A stretch of DNA of 51,311 nucleotides from Bradyrhizobium sp. AS23.2 (GCF_001908185.1 NZ_LGHM01000064.1:1-51311); one strand, 5' to 3'; positions 34,173 through 42,771 are shown, numbered from the stretch's first letter. Numbers and translations: made by a program. Notes: a model not told the origin generated them from the letters alone.

Positions 34173-34212
34173 GCTGCGGCCAAGCGAGCGGACGACGTCG
34201 GAAAGCTGTGCG

Positions 34213-35070
34213 TCAGGCAAACGTCACCGCACCGTTGGTGAGCACCACGACATCGCGCTCCACCACGCGGCACCGGAACAGGGCACGGTTCACGCCGTCG
34301 TGCCAAACTTCCGTTCGGATGGTTTCGCCGGGATAGACAGGCGAGGAGAAGCGTGCGTCGAACGTGCGTAGCCGCGTCGGATCCGCATTGCACAGAAGGC
34401 GGACGACCGCGTATCCGGCCAACCCCCAGGTCGCCGCGCCATGCAGGATCGGGCGCGCATAGCCGGCGGCCTTCGCGACGGCGGGATCGGCGTGGAGCGG
34501 ATTGTAGTCGCCCGATAGGCGATAGATCAGCGCCGACTGTTCCAGCGTCCGGACGTCGAGGTGCATGTCGGGTGGTTTGTCGGGGATTGCGGCGGTCGGT
34601 CGCGTGAACTTCGCGGTGCCACCGAATCCGCCGTCGCCGCGCGCGAAGATGGTGTTGGTCACGGTCGCGATCAACTCATCGGTGCCGGCATCGAACACGT
34701 CGCGGCTCGTGTAGAGGAGCGCTCCCTTGCCAAGTCCCTTGTCCACGATCTCAACGACGCGCGTGCGCCCGATCACGCGTCCCTCCGGCGCGAGCGGACG
34801 ATGCAGGATGAGTCCCTGCTCGCCGTTCAGCACCTGACGCCAGTCGATGCCGGTCGCAGGATCCTTCAACCAGAATCCGGGGTAGCCGAGCACGCCGGCG
34901 AAGGTCGGAAGGCATTGAAGATTTTCCTCATAGAGGAAGCGAAGGTCGACATCGACGGTGTCGTGTCCGCCAAGACTGAGCCCAAGCGCGTAGAGTATCG
35001 TATCGCGCCGCGTGTAGGTGTGCTCGCGCGGCTCAAATGCCCAAGCCTTTAGTTGCTCGTAGTTGATCAT
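34213..35070 (-). CDS. MaoC-type (R)-specific enoyl-CoA hydratase, double hotdog
   Basis: 285 residues with two hotdog domains, as in the hydratase-2 part of peroxisomal multifunctional enzyme and bacterial relatives. The catalytic Asp-His pair is visible in the C-terminal half: YRLSGDYNPLHADPAVAKAAG then RPILHG (D-x-N-P-x-H). The N-terminal half (LYALGLSLGG) lacks it, as is normal. It hydrates trans-2-enoyl-CoA to the (3R)-hydroxyacyl-CoA in the cytoplasm. It is divergent from the SDR at 35283, which resembles the dehydrogenase part of the same multifunctional enzyme, so the two probably catalyse successive beta-oxidation steps. Confidence 0.9.
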   Translation of the reverse strand: MINYEQLKAWAFEPREHTYTRRDTILYALGLSLGGHDTVDVDLRFLYEENLQCLPTFAGVLGYPGFWLKDPATGIDWRQVLNGEQGLILHRPLAPEGRVIGRTRVVEIVDKGLGKGALLYTSRDVFDAGTDELIATVTNTIFARGDGGFGGTAKFTRPTAAIPDKPPDMHLDVRTLEQSALIYRLSGDYNPLHADPAVAKAAGYARPILHGAATWGLAGYAVVRLLCNADPTRLRTFDARFSSPVYPGETIRTEVWHDGVNRALFRCRVVERDVVVLTNGAVTFA

Positions 35071-35184
35071 CGACTACCGCCTCCCCGGATGTCGATGATG
35101 TGTAGCCCGGCTCGCGCAACGCCACAATGCACGTGCATCGCCGCGACGATCTTGTGAAACGATGCGTTGCCGATCGGCGACATT

Positions 35185-35200
35185 ATTCTCCATAGAGAAT
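35185..35200. promoter_or_regulatory. Palindrome ATTCTC-N4-GAGAAT between divergent maoC and SDR genes
   Basis: ATTCTC-CATA-GAGAAT lies in the 212-base divergent gap and could be an operator serving both genes. It differs from the TTATTCGAATAA family found at the neighbouring promoters, so another regulator would be needed. Confidence 0.4.
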
Positions 35201-35282
35201 GTGCGTTCGTTTCGTCGGAATTCGTTTGCTCTTTCACAGGTGCGTCACTAACAGGGCCCGCGCCGCACAGGAGGAAATCGAA

Positions 35283-36197
35283 ATGTCGAAGGCGCTCGAA
35301 GGAAAGGTCGTTCTGGTTACAGGAGCCGGGCGAGGCATCGGTCGCGAGATTGCGCTGCTCGCAGCGCAGGAAGGTGCGGCCGTCGTCGTGAACGATCTCG
35401 GCGGGAGTGCTCTCGGTGCGGGCAGCAGCGACGAACCCGCCAATGAAGTCGTCAGGGAGATCAAGGCTGCGGGTGGACGCGCGATAGCCAACACCGAAAG
35501 CATCACGGATCCGGAAGCCGCGGAGCGCATGGTGCGGCTCGGCGTCGACAGCTTCGGCCGCATCGATGCGATCATCAACAATGCCGGAATCTTGCGCGAC
35601 CGCATCTTCCACCGGATGACGCATGATGACTGGACAACGGTGATCAACGTGCATCTGCACGGCTACTTCAACGTGTCGAAAGCGGCCGTACCGTTCTTCA
35701 AGGAGCAGAACAGCGGCTCCTTCGTTCACTTCACCTCCACGTCCGGTCTCGTCGGCAATTTCGGCCAGGCCAACTACATGGCCGCCAAGCTCGGCGTCGT
35801 CGGTCTTTCCAAGGCCATCGCGCTGGATATGGCACGCTTCAACGTTCGTTCGAACTGCGTTTCGCCATTCGCCTGGAGTCGTCTGGTGGGGAGCATTCCA
35901 ACCGAAACTGAAGCTGAACGCGAACGGGTCGAACGCGTGAAAGCCATGACTGCCGCGAAGATCGCGCCGCTCACGGTGTTTCTGGCCAGCGATCTTTCGC
36001 AAGGAGTGACAGGACAGATATTCGGATCGCGCAAGAACGAGCTGTTCCTGTTCAGCCAGAACCGCCCGATCCGCTCGGCGCAGCGCAGCGACGGCTGGAC
36101 GCCGCAGACGATTGCCGAGCACATGCTGCCCGCATTCAAGAGTTCGTTCTATCCGCTGGAGCGCTCGGGCGACATCTTCTGCTGGGATCCGATCTGA
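35283..36197 (+). CDS. SDR-family (3R)-hydroxyacyl-CoA dehydrogenase-like protein
   Basis: 304 residues from the ATG at 35283, with AGGAGG upstream; the frame is open earlier but unsupported. It follows the multifunctional-enzyme-2 dehydrogenase pattern: VTGAGRGIGREIALLAA, VVVNDLGGS (a longer loop typical of this branch), NNAGILRD, STSGL, and Tyr-Lys in NYMAAKLGV, then an extended C-terminus (about 60 residues beyond a classical SDR) rich in aromatic residues. Likely oxidises a 3-hydroxyacyl-CoA with NAD. Pairs with the MaoC hydratase. Confidence 0.88.
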   Translation: MSKALEGKVVLVTGAGRGIGREIALLAAQEGAAVVVNDLGGSALGAGSSDEPANEVVREIKAAGGRAIANTESITDPEAAERMVRLGVDSFGRIDAIINNAGILRDRIFHRMTHDDWTTVINVHLHGYFNVSKAAVPFFKEQNSGSFVHFTSTSGLVGNFGQANYMAAKLGVVGLSKAIALDMARFNVRSNCVSPFAWSRLVGSIPTETEAERERVERVKAMTAAKIAPLTVFLASDLSQGVTGQIFGSRKNELFLFSQNRPIRSAQRSDGWTPQTIAEHMLPAFKSSFYPLERSGDIFCWDPI

Positions 36198-36393
36198 TCC
36201 GCAAGGCGCGCTCGCCCGGCCGAATGATCACCGAAAGTTGCCGGCGCTGTCGGAGACGGCGCCGGATTATTCGCGTCGCCGAGGCGTGATCCGGCGCCGC
36301 GCGCAGTCTGCGTGCGGCGGTTGATCCCGGCGCGGGTGCAGAGCGGCGAGAGCCGAAATCCTCTAGACAATTATCCGAAAGAATGCCACGTCG

Positions 36394-36411
36394 TATTTAT
36401 TCGAATAAATA
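36394..36411. promoter_or_regulatory. Putative HutC-type GntR operator, site 1 (perfect 18-bp palindrome)
   Basis: TATTTATTCGAATAAATA is a perfect 18-base palindrome ending 12 bases before the ATG of the DUF35 gene, overlapping its leader and probably its promoter. Related sites lie at 39834, 42784, 42846 and 50671. Confidence 0.65.
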
Positions 36412-36423
36412 TCGGGAAGCCTA

Positions 36424-36846
36424 ATGGCCGCGCCAGACGTCAAATATAGTCCAAAACCGACGCCGGAGACGGCGCATTTCTGGGAAGGCACCCGGTCCGG
36501 GGAGCTGAGGCTCCAGCGGTGCGGGAGTTGCAATCACACCTACTTTCCGCCGAGGCCGTTCTGCCCGGCCTGTCAGTCTGAGGCCATCCGTGTCGTTCCG
36601 GCGTCGGGCAAGGCAAAGCTGTACAGCTATGTCATCAGCCACCGCCCCGCGCCGGGCTTCAAGCCGCCTTACGCCATCGCCGTCGTGGAGCTGGAGGAAG
36701 GACCGCGGATGATGACCAACATCGCCGATTGTCCGCAGACGCCTGAGGCACTTCAGGTCGACATGCCGCTGGACGTGGTGTTCGAGAAGCTCGATGACGA
36801 GATCACGTTGCCGCTCTTCCGGCCGGCGAAGGGAGTTGGCCGATGA
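36424..36846 (+). CDS. DUF35 / Zn-ribbon OB-fold protein (thiolase partner)
   Basis: 140 residues, with rubredoxin-like zinc ribbon C33-x2-C36...C50-x2-C53 (QRCGSCNHTYFPPRPFCPAC) followed by an OB fold (KLYSYVISHRPAPGFKPPYA). Such proteins form complexes with SCP2-type thiolases; in steroid side-chain degradation ChsH2's DUF35 domain is needed by the aldolase Ltp2. The thiolase-like gene follows with a four-base overlap, so a complex is very likely. Start ATG at 36424 with a weak GGAAG site. Confidence 0.9.
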   Translation: MAAPDVKYSPKPTPETAHFWEGTRSGELRLQRCGSCNHTYFPPRPFCPACQSEAIRVVPASGKAKLYSYVISHRPAPGFKPPYAIAVVELEEGPRMMTNIADCPQTPEALQVDMPLDVVFEKLDDEITLPLFRPAKGVGR

Positions 36847-37988
36847 AGCCCGGTTCGATCGCGATTGTCGGTGCGGCGGAAACCACCGAGATGGGACACA
36901 TTCCCAATGCGTCTCAGATTCAACTCCACGCCAATGCCGGATTGAATGCGATCCGGGATGCCGGGCTGACGGCCGCCGATATTGACGGCTACGCATGCGC
37001 AGGGGAGATCCCGACCAACGTTGCGCACTATATGGGGATCACGCCGCAATGGGTGGACGGCACCTATGTGGGGGGCTGCTCCTTCATGCTGCACGTCCGA
37101 CATGCTGCTGCGGCGATTGCTGCCGGTTACTGCAAGAACGTTCTGATTACTCATGGCGAGAGCGGCCGCTCGCGCATCGGTCTCGTCCGTCCGGTGACCC
37201 AGCCGGAAAGCTATGCGGGGCAGTTCGAGCTGCCGTTCGGGCCGAGCGGTCCGCCGACCATGTTCACTATTCCGGTGATGCGCTATATGAAGACCTTTGG
37301 GCTGACGCACGAGCAGCTTGCGATGGTCGCGGTGATCCAGCGCGAATGGGCGTCACGGAATCCACGTGCGTCGCATAAGGATCCGATCACCGTCGACGAC
37401 GTGCTCAACTCGAAGATGATCGCCTATCCGTTCCGCATCCTGCAGTGCTGCCTCGTCACCGATGGCGGCGGTGCGCTGATCCTGACCTCGGCGGATCGAG
37501 CCAAGGATTTCCCGACGAGGCCGGTCTATGTTCTCGGCACGGGCGAAAGCACCGAGTCTCCAATAATCAGCCAGATGGCGGACTACACGTCGTCGCGGGC
37601 ATTCAGGATCTCCGGCGCCAACGCATTTGCGTCGGCCGGCATCACGCACGCGGATGTCGATCATCTGATGGTGTACGACGCGTTCGCACACCTGCCGATC
37701 TTCGGGCTCGAGGATCTCGGCTTCGTGCCGCGCGGCGAGGCCGCCCGGTTCATATGGGATCGCAACACTGCCCCGGCCGGCAAGCTGCCGATGAATACCA
37801 GTGGCGGAGGTCTCAGCTACATGCATTCGGGGATGTACGGCATGTATGCTCTCCAGGAGAGCGTCAGGCAGATGCGCGGCATCGCACCGGCGCAAGTGGA
37901 CGGCGCGAAAATCTCGGTCTGCCACGGCGTTGGCGGCATGTTCGCCGCGAGCGGCACGATCATCATGTCGAACAGCTCAGTGAACTAG
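36843..37988 (+). CDS. SCP2-type thiolase / Ltp2-like aldolase
   Basis: 381 residues of the SCP-x thiolase branch. Candidate active-site residues: Cys79 in VGGCSF, His328 in SYMHSGMYG (the usual GHP position), Cys360-His361 in CHGVGG. Coupled translationally to the DUF35 gene (ATGA at 36843-36846). Family members either cleave 3-ketoacyl-CoA with CoA (thiolase) or split a beta-hydroxyacyl-CoA (retro-aldolase, Ltp2). All thiolase-like residues seem present, which leans to thiolase, but the DUF35 partner is the classical Ltp2 arrangement. Followed closely by a crotonase gene. Confidence 0.87.
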   Translation: MKPGSIAIVGAAETTEMGHIPNASQIQLHANAGLNAIRDAGLTAADIDGYACAGEIPTNVAHYMGITPQWVDGTYVGGCSFMLHVRHAAAAIAAGYCKNVLITHGESGRSRIGLVRPVTQPESYAGQFELPFGPSGPPTMFTIPVMRYMKTFGLTHEQLAMVAVIQREWASRNPRASHKDPITVDDVLNSKMIAYPFRILQCCLVTDGGGALILTSADRAKDFPTRPVYVLGTGESTESPIISQMADYTSSRAFRISGANAFASAGITHADVDHLMVYDAFAHLPIFGLEDLGFVPRGEAARFIWDRNTAPAGKLPMNTSGGGLSYMHSGMYGMYALQESVRQMRGIAPAQVDGAKISVCHGVGGMFAASGTIIMSNSSVN

Positions 37989-38027
37989 GGATGGGGCGCA
38001 GCCCCAGGCGTCTCGGTGGGAGGTACG

Positions 38028-38807
38028 ATGGCAGGAAATCCGTTGGCGGGTCAGGCGGTGGATGAAAGACCGGTTCTCATCGAGGTTCGCGATGGTGTTG
38101 CCATCATCTCGATGAATCGGCCGAAGCGGCACAATGCCGAGAACGATGCCGCGCGTGCCGAACTCGGCGAAGCCTTCCGCAGGGCCAAGGCCGATCCGGC
38201 GGTGCGTGCGATTCTGTTGCGCGGCGAAGGTCCCTCGTTTTGTTCCGGGCGCGACAAGTCCGGCTTTCTCAGCCCCGACGCGCAAGGATCCTACGTCTCG
38301 CTGATCAAGACCGCGCAGGACGTGCGGCGCGACCAGTTCGGCATCGACAAGCCTGTGCTTTGCGCGATGCACGGCTACGTCATCGGCGCCGGCGCCGAGC
38401 TCGCGCTCGGCTGCGACATGCGGATCACCGCCGACGATCTGAAGTTCAGCCTGCCCGAGGTCGGTTTCGGTATCGTTGCCGACACCGGTTCATCGACGCG
38501 TCTGACGGCGCTGGTCGGCCCGGCGCGCGCAAAATGGATGCTGATCTCCGGCGCACCAATCGGCGGACAGGAAGCCGTTGCGTGGGGATTGGCAGAGTGG
38601 TGCGTGCCGCGCGCCGAGCTCGACGCCCGTGCAGTCGAGCTTGCGCGGCAACTTGCCTCACAGCCGCCGATCGCAGCGGCGCGGCAGAAGCAGCTCGTCG
38701 ATCAATTCGCTTTCGGCAACCAGGACGACGGATTGAACCGCGAGATGCTCGTCCAGCTCGAGTTATTTGACGGGGACGAATTCCGCAAGGTGCAGGGCCG
38801 CGGTTAA
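38028..38807 (+). CDS. Enoyl-CoA hydratase (crotonase family)
   Basis: 259 residues from the ATG at 38028 (GGGAGG upstream). Oxyanion-hole regions SFCSGRDKSG and GAGAELALGCD. Both catalytic glutamates of rat enoyl-CoA hydratase have counterparts (GAGAE and SLPEVG), so true hydratase activity is plausible; it also has an Asp in IVADTG where PaaG-type isomerases have theirs. Third gene of the unit controlled from the palindrome at 36394. Confidence 0.88.
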   Translation: MAGNPLAGQAVDERPVLIEVRDGVAIISMNRPKRHNAENDAARAELGEAFRRAKADPAVRAILLRGEGPSFCSGRDKSGFLSPDAQGSYVSLIKTAQDVRRDQFGIDKPVLCAMHGYVIGAGAELALGCDMRITADDLKFSLPEVGFGIVADTGSSTRLTALVGPARAKWMLISGAPIGGQEAVAWGLAEWCVPRAELDARAVELARQLASQPPIAAARQKQLVDQFAFGNQDDGLNREMLVQLELFDGDEFRKVQGRG

Positions 38808-38857
38808 GCCAATCGTCCGAACTGAAACCGCTCGATCTATTGCGACAGGGGGGCGCC

Positions 38858-39775
38858 TTACGAGGGGGCGCCCGAGCCGTGCTGTCCGCCCGGCGTGGAC
38901 TTCCCGTCGGCCACTTTGTCGGTTGCATCCTGTGCGCGGATTCGCTCGCGCGCCACGGCCCATTGTTCCTCGGTCCAGTCGAGGTAGTTGGTGAAATATG
39001 CGCCATTGGCGAGATGATGGGCGCCGTCGATGGCGATGGTCTCACCGGTCAGCCATTCGTTATCAGGCGCCATCAGGAACGCAGCGAGGTTCTGCAACTC
39101 CTTCATGCGCCCGAGGCGGCGCATCGGGTTGACCGAGGTCTCGTAGGCGTGAGGGTTGGGCCCGGGGCGCAGCCGCGCCGACGCGCCGGGAGTAGGGAAT
39201 ATGCCGGGCGCTATCGCATTGAGGCGGATGCCGTAGCGACCCCATTCGATCGCCAGCGATTTGGTCATGGCCTCGACACCGGCCTTGGCCATTGTGGAAG
39301 GCACGACGAACGGCGCGCCGGTTCGCGTGAAGGTCGCCACGATGGAAAGCACCGACCCGCCAGACCCGCTCTCGATCCATCGTTTGGCAATCGTATGGGT
39401 GATCGAGAACGTGCCGTGCAGCACGACGTTGGCCACTGCGCTGAAGCCCTTGAGCGAGATATCTTCGGTCTTGCTGATGAAGTTGCCGGCGGCATTGTTT
39501 ACCAGGCCGGTGAGTGGACCCCAGCTGGTCCAGATGCGATCGACCAGCGCCTGCACCGACTCCGGCGAACGCAGGTCGCAGGGACAGGCGCGGACAATGC
39601 CGCCGAATTGCTCCGACAGCTCTTTCGCCGTTGCCTCAACCACGGCCTCGCGTCGTCCACAGATGACGACTTCCGCGCCGAGCTCGGAGAACCGCGCGCT
39701 CATCTCGCGGCCGAGGCCCGTGCCGCCCCCGGTGACGAGTATGCGCTGGCCTTTCAGCAGGTCGCCCTTGAACAT
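38858..39775 (-). CDS. SDR, 2,4-dienoyl-CoA reductase-like
   Basis: 305 residues. SDR nucleotide loop VTGGGTGLGREMSARF, then CGRRE typical of NADPH-specific dienoyl-CoA reductases, and NNAAGNF. Instead of the classical Tyr-x3-Lys it has PSTMAKAGVEAMTKSLAIEWG: the tyrosine is missing while the lysine remains, as in peroxisomal and mitochondrial 2,4-dienoyl-CoA reductases. It would reduce a dienoyl-CoA to a 3-enoyl-CoA, which the isomerase-like crotonase encoded divergently at 39899 could then shift. C-terminal tail (QDATDKVADGKSTPGGQHGS) is disordered-looking. Confidence 0.88.
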   Translation of the reverse strand: MFKGDLLKGQRILVTGGGTGLGREMSARFSELGAEVVICGRREAVVEATAKELSEQFGGIVRACPCDLRSPESVQALVDRIWTSWGPLTGLVNNAAGNFISKTEDISLKGFSAVANVVLHGTFSITHTIAKRWIESGSGGSVLSIVATFTRTGAPFVVPSTMAKAGVEAMTKSLAIEWGRYGIRLNAIAPGIFPTPGASARLRPGPNPHAYETSVNPMRRLGRMKELQNLAAFLMAPDNEWLTGETIAIDGAHHLANGAYFTNYLDWTEEQWAVARERIRAQDATDKVADGKSTPGGQHGSGAPS

Positions 39776-39833
39776 TGCCTCCTCCTGTTCCGTTCGGTCT
39801 AATTGACACTGCTCATATCATCTGAATAAATCA

Positions 39834-39851
39834 ATATAGTTCGAATTTAAT
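39834..39851. promoter_or_regulatory. Putative HutC-type GntR operator, site 2
   Basis: ATATAGTTCGAATTTAAT in the divergent promoter between the dienoyl-CoA-reductase-like and crotonase genes. It keeps the TTCGAA centre of the other sites but is less symmetric outside, so it is the weakest of the five. Confidence 0.5.
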
Positions 39852-39898
39852 ATCGGATCGGTCGTGCGCCCTGGGGCGGGCGCGAGGGAGGCACAGCA

Positions 39899-40657
39899 AT
39901 GCTGACGCAGGAAGTGAATGGGGAGACGCTTGTCCTCACCCTGAACCATCCCGCCAAGCGCAATCCCCTGACGCAGGAAATCCGCGCCGGTCTGCTCGCC
40001 GGCATGACCCGTGCTGAAAAGGACCCCGCGATCCGGGCCGTGGTCATCACCGGCGCCGGCGGCAATTTCTGCTCCGGCGGCGACATCGAAAGCATGAAAG
40101 AGGTCACAGACCTCGCCGCAGGGCGCGAGCGGTTTCGCGAGACGCATCAGTTGGCACGACTGATGGTCGGAGGATCGAAGCCGAGCATCGCCGCAGTGGA
40201 GGGGTGGGCTGCCGGAGCGGGCATCGCCTTGGCGCTGTGTTGCGACGTGGTGATCGCGACCGAGACCGCGCGGTTCATGGCGAGCTTTGGTCGAATCGGC
40301 CTGATCGCCGACTTCGGTCTGCTTGCCACGCTGCCGGCGCGCGTCGGGCAGGGGCGAGCACGCAACATGCTGATGACGGGCGAGCCCGTCGGTGCCGTGG
40401 AGGCCGAGCGCATCGGCCTTGCCGACGCCGTCGTGCCGGAGGGCAAGGCGCTGGAGGCGGCGCTTGCCAAGGCCGCCGTCATCGCCCGCAACGCGCCGCT
40501 GTCGATCGCCTATACGAAGGTGGCGTTCGCCGCGAATTTCGAAGCGCTGCTCAGCTGGGAGCGCGAGGCGCAATCGACACTGTTGCTGACGCAGGATCAT
40601 GCCGAAGGCCGAGCCGCGTTCGCCGAGAAGCGGCCGCCCGTTTTCCAGGGGCGCTAG
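39899..40657 (+). CDS. Crotonase-family enoyl-CoA isomerase-like protein
   Basis: 252 residues. Oxyanion-hole regions NFCSGGDIESM and GWAAGAGIALALCCD. Neither hydratase glutamate is present: the GGGCE position reads GAGIA and the PE position reads SF; instead GLIADFG offers an Asp at the place of the catalytic Asp of PaaG-type isomerases. I therefore favour double-bond isomerisation over hydration. The stop codon TAG is the first triplet of the repeat at 40655. Divergent from the dienoyl-CoA reductase gene and sharing operator site 2. Confidence 0.85.
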   Translation: MLTQEVNGETLVLTLNHPAKRNPLTQEIRAGLLAGMTRAEKDPAIRAVVITGAGGNFCSGGDIESMKEVTDLAAGRERFRETHQLARLMVGGSKPSIAAVEGWAAGAGIALALCCDVVIATETARFMASFGRIGLIADFGLLATLPARVGQGRARNMLMTGEPVGAVEAERIGLADAVVPEGKALEAALAKAAVIARNAPLSIAYTKVAFAANFEALLSWEREAQSTLLLTQDHAEGRAAFAEKRPPVFQGR

Positions 40658-40786
40658 AGCATGATCCGGAAAAAGTGCGAAGCGGTTTTCCCTCGCGACA
40701 AACGCGGAGCGCGTTTGCGCGGAGATCATGCTCAAACAACAACCTAAAGCGCGATGACGATTCATTCCAATCTCATCGCGCTTTAG
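40655..40786. repeat. Bradyrhizobium-type intergenic repeat, full copy
   Basis: Starts TAGAGCATGATCCGG and ends TCATCGCGCTTTAG. Internal inverted repeats: GAGCATGATC (40658-40667) with GATCATGCTC (40724-40733), and CTAAAGCGCGATGA (40744-40757) with TCATCGCGCTTTAG (40773-40786). Its first three bases are the stop codon of the preceding crotonase gene. The hairpins may end transcription or stabilise mRNA between the two crotonase genes. Confidence 0.8.
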
Positions 40787-40875
40787 ACCAGGCAACACGA
40801 ACAACAGCGAGCTGCGCCGCCGGCCGCGGCTTCCGTCCGCGTGACGCTGCGGGCGAGGTAATCAGGAGAGACAGG

Positions 40876-41772
40876 ATGGCATTCAAGACGATCACGACGG
40901 AGATATCCGACAACATTCTGACCATCACGATGAACCGGCCCGACCATCTCAACGCGATGACGATCGAGCAGATCGATGAAATGATCGTGGCCTTCGACAT
41001 CGCTGACAACGACGATAACGTGAGGGTCGTGATCGTAACCGGCGCGGGACGTGCATTTTGCGCTGGTGCGGACCTCAGCGCAGGCCCCTCCGCCTTCGAC
41101 CGCAGGACCAATGCCGAACAGGAGCCGCCGCCGCTCCAACCCAGTGGCGAGGTCGTCTGGAGTGACGAGCGAGTGCGAGATGCGGGCGGGCGGCTGACAT
41201 TGCGGATATTCGAATGCTTGAAGCCGGTCATTGCCGCGGTAAATGGCCCGGCCGTCGGCGTCGGCATCACGATGCAGCTCGCCATGGACGTGCGTATCGC
41301 ATCGGAGAAGGCTCGCTTCGGATTCGTCTTTGCGAGGCGGGGCGTCGTACCGGAAGCCGCCTCGACCTGGTTCCTGCCGCGCATCGTCGGCGTCTCGCAG
41401 GCGCTCGAGTGGTTCTACAGCGGTCGCGTATTTCCAGCGGAAGAAGCGCTGCGCGGACGTCTCATCAGCCGGATCGTGCCGGCCGATGAACTCATTCCCA
41501 CGGCGCGGGCGGTCGCCCGCGAGATCATCGACAATACCGCCCCGGTTTCGATCGCGTTGATCCGGCAGATGACGTGGCGCCTGCTCGGCGCCGATCATCC
41601 CATGGAGGGGCATCGTCTGGATAGTCGCGCCATGTATGCGCGCGGCCTGTCGGTCGACATGCAGGAAGGCGTCAACAGCTTCCTCGAGAAGCGCCCGGCC
41701 AAGTTCACTGACAAGGTCTCCCGCAACCTGCCGTCCTTCTTCCCGTGGTGGAAGAAACGAAACTATGATTGA
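40876..41772 (+). CDS. Crotonase-family enoyl-CoA hydratase/isomerase
   Basis: 298 residues from the ATG at 40876 (CAGGAGAGACAGG upstream). Oxyanion-hole regions AFCAGADLS and NGPAVGVGITMQLAMD. Hydratase glutamates are missing (GVGIT; FVFARR), but Glu in VVPEAAS sits where delta3-delta2 enoyl-CoA isomerases carry their base. Long C-terminus with FFPWWKKR, typical of a distinct crotonase branch. Separated from the previous crotonase by the repeat at 40655. Confidence 0.85.
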   Translation: MAFKTITTEISDNILTITMNRPDHLNAMTIEQIDEMIVAFDIADNDDNVRVVIVTGAGRAFCAGADLSAGPSAFDRRTNAEQEPPPLQPSGEVVWSDERVRDAGGRLTLRIFECLKPVIAAVNGPAVGVGITMQLAMDVRIASEKARFGFVFARRGVVPEAASTWFLPRIVGVSQALEWFYSGRVFPAEEALRGRLISRIVPADELIPTARAVAREIIDNTAPVSIALIRQMTWRLLGADHPMEGHRLDSRAMYARGLSVDMQEGVNSFLEKRPAKFTDKVSRNLPSFFPWWKKRNYD

Positions 41773-41786
41773 TGCGGGATGGTTGC

Positions 41787-41798
41787 CCCCTCGAGGGG
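41787..41798. terminator. Hairpin after the crotonase gene
   Basis: CCCCTCGAGGGG, a perfect 12-base palindrome 14 bases after the crotonase stop. It lies between convergent genes; no T-run follows. Confidence 0.25.
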
Positions 41799-41911
41799 CC
41801 TGGCTCCTCCTGTCGATCGCCTGCTGATGCCCAACTGCGGCGAGGTCCCGATCCAATTAGAACAGAGGACGCCGCCGTCGCAGCTTTTCGCTAATTAACG
41901 CGGCCCTTCTA

Positions 41912-41929
41912 ATCCGGAAAATGCTCTAA
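41912..41929. repeat. Truncated copy of the intergenic repeat
   Basis: ATCCGGAAAATGCTCTAA, on the minus strand TTAGAGCATTTTCCGGAT, matches the start of the 40655 repeat family. It overlaps the TAG stop codon (41926-41928) of the GntR gene, so this gene too ends on the repeat's first triplet. Confidence 0.65.
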
Positions 41930-42771
41930 GCGCGCTGGCGGATCACGCTTTCGATGGAGTAGCGGTCCGCCGGATAGAGATTGTGCGAGACCTCGAAGGC
42001 AAGGCCTGTATGCGCTACATAGCGGCGCTTGATCAGCAGGGCCGATGAGTTGGGCTTGGCCTGCAACAGCTCAGCGATCGATGCGGGGATGTCGGTCGCG
42101 ACGATCTTCTGCTCAACATATTCCAGCCGCAGCGCGTGCTGCGCCATGACCAGCTCGTACAGCGCGCTTCGGCCCTCGTGGATGCTCTCGCGATTCGGGA
42201 CGAAGCGCTCGGAGATCGCGACTTCGGCCCAGCACAGAGGGAGTGTCTCGCCCTTCTTGGTGCGCACTCCTGCGATTCTCAGCCAACGGTTGTCGGCCAG
42301 GCCGAGATCGTTGTGCTCGTCATGCGAGCTGACATAGCCTTCGTAGTGGATGGTTAGCTGCGTGCTGTGAGCGAAGTCGAACAGACCGCGAATATCGCGA
42401 AGGCTGTGAACGTAATGCTCGACCGGGCGAAGCGCGAGAACGACGGTGCCGGTCTTGCGACGGCGGCCGAGCAATCCCTGCTCGGTCAATATTTTCAACG
42501 CCTCACGCGCCGTGTGGCGTCCAACCTGGAAGCGGTCCTGGAGTTCCTGCTCCGTCGGAAAGCGGGAGCCCTTGGGATACTTGCCGGCGGCGATCTCTTC
42601 GGCCAGTTCCGCCGCAAAGGCCTCGTGGCGGGCGGGCGAGCGGGGGCCTACTGATTTCAAGCGAAGCAATCCTTTGTAGTCATGGGGAATCCGGCCAAGG
42701 CTATATGCCCTTTTATCAGAAGGAAAGCGACCGGGCCGGCGCTGCTTGGGGATTGATATCCACTCCGCCAT
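41926..42771 (-). CDS. GntR-family regulator, HutC subfamily (UTRA domain)
   Basis: 281 residues as read. Winged helix at about 48-110 (FAAELAEEIAAGKYPKGSRF, PTEQELQDRFQVGRHTAREA, LKILTEQGLL), then a UTRA ligand domain (GVRTKKGETLPLCWAEVAIS, LLIKRRYVAHTGLAFEVSHN). The first 40 residues are unusual for the family, so the start may be later. It is divergent from the CaiB-type CoA-transferase gene; the 132-base gap holds two copies of a TTATACGAATAA-type site also found before other catabolic genes in this half of the window. I infer that it represses the whole set and responds to a pathway CoA ester or acid. Confidence 0.87.
   Translation of the reverse strand: MAEWISIPKQRRPGRFPSDKRAYSLGRIPHDYKGLLRLKSVGPRSPARHEAFAAELAEEIAAGKYPKGSRFPTEQELQDRFQVGRHTAREALKILTEQGLLGRRRKTGTVVLALRPVEHYVHSLRDIRGLFDFAHSTQLTIHYEGYVSSHDEHNDLGLADNRWLRIAGVRTKKGETLPLCWAEVAISERFVPNRESIHEGRSALYELVMAQHALRLEYVEQKIVATDIPASIAELLQAKPNSSALLIKRRYVAHTGLAFEVSHNLYPADRYSIESVIRQRA

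Noticed and set aside
40655..40786. Insertion sequence or CRISPR-like element
   Set aside because: No transposase, no regular repeat-spacer pattern; it matches a dispersed palindromic intergenic repeat instead.
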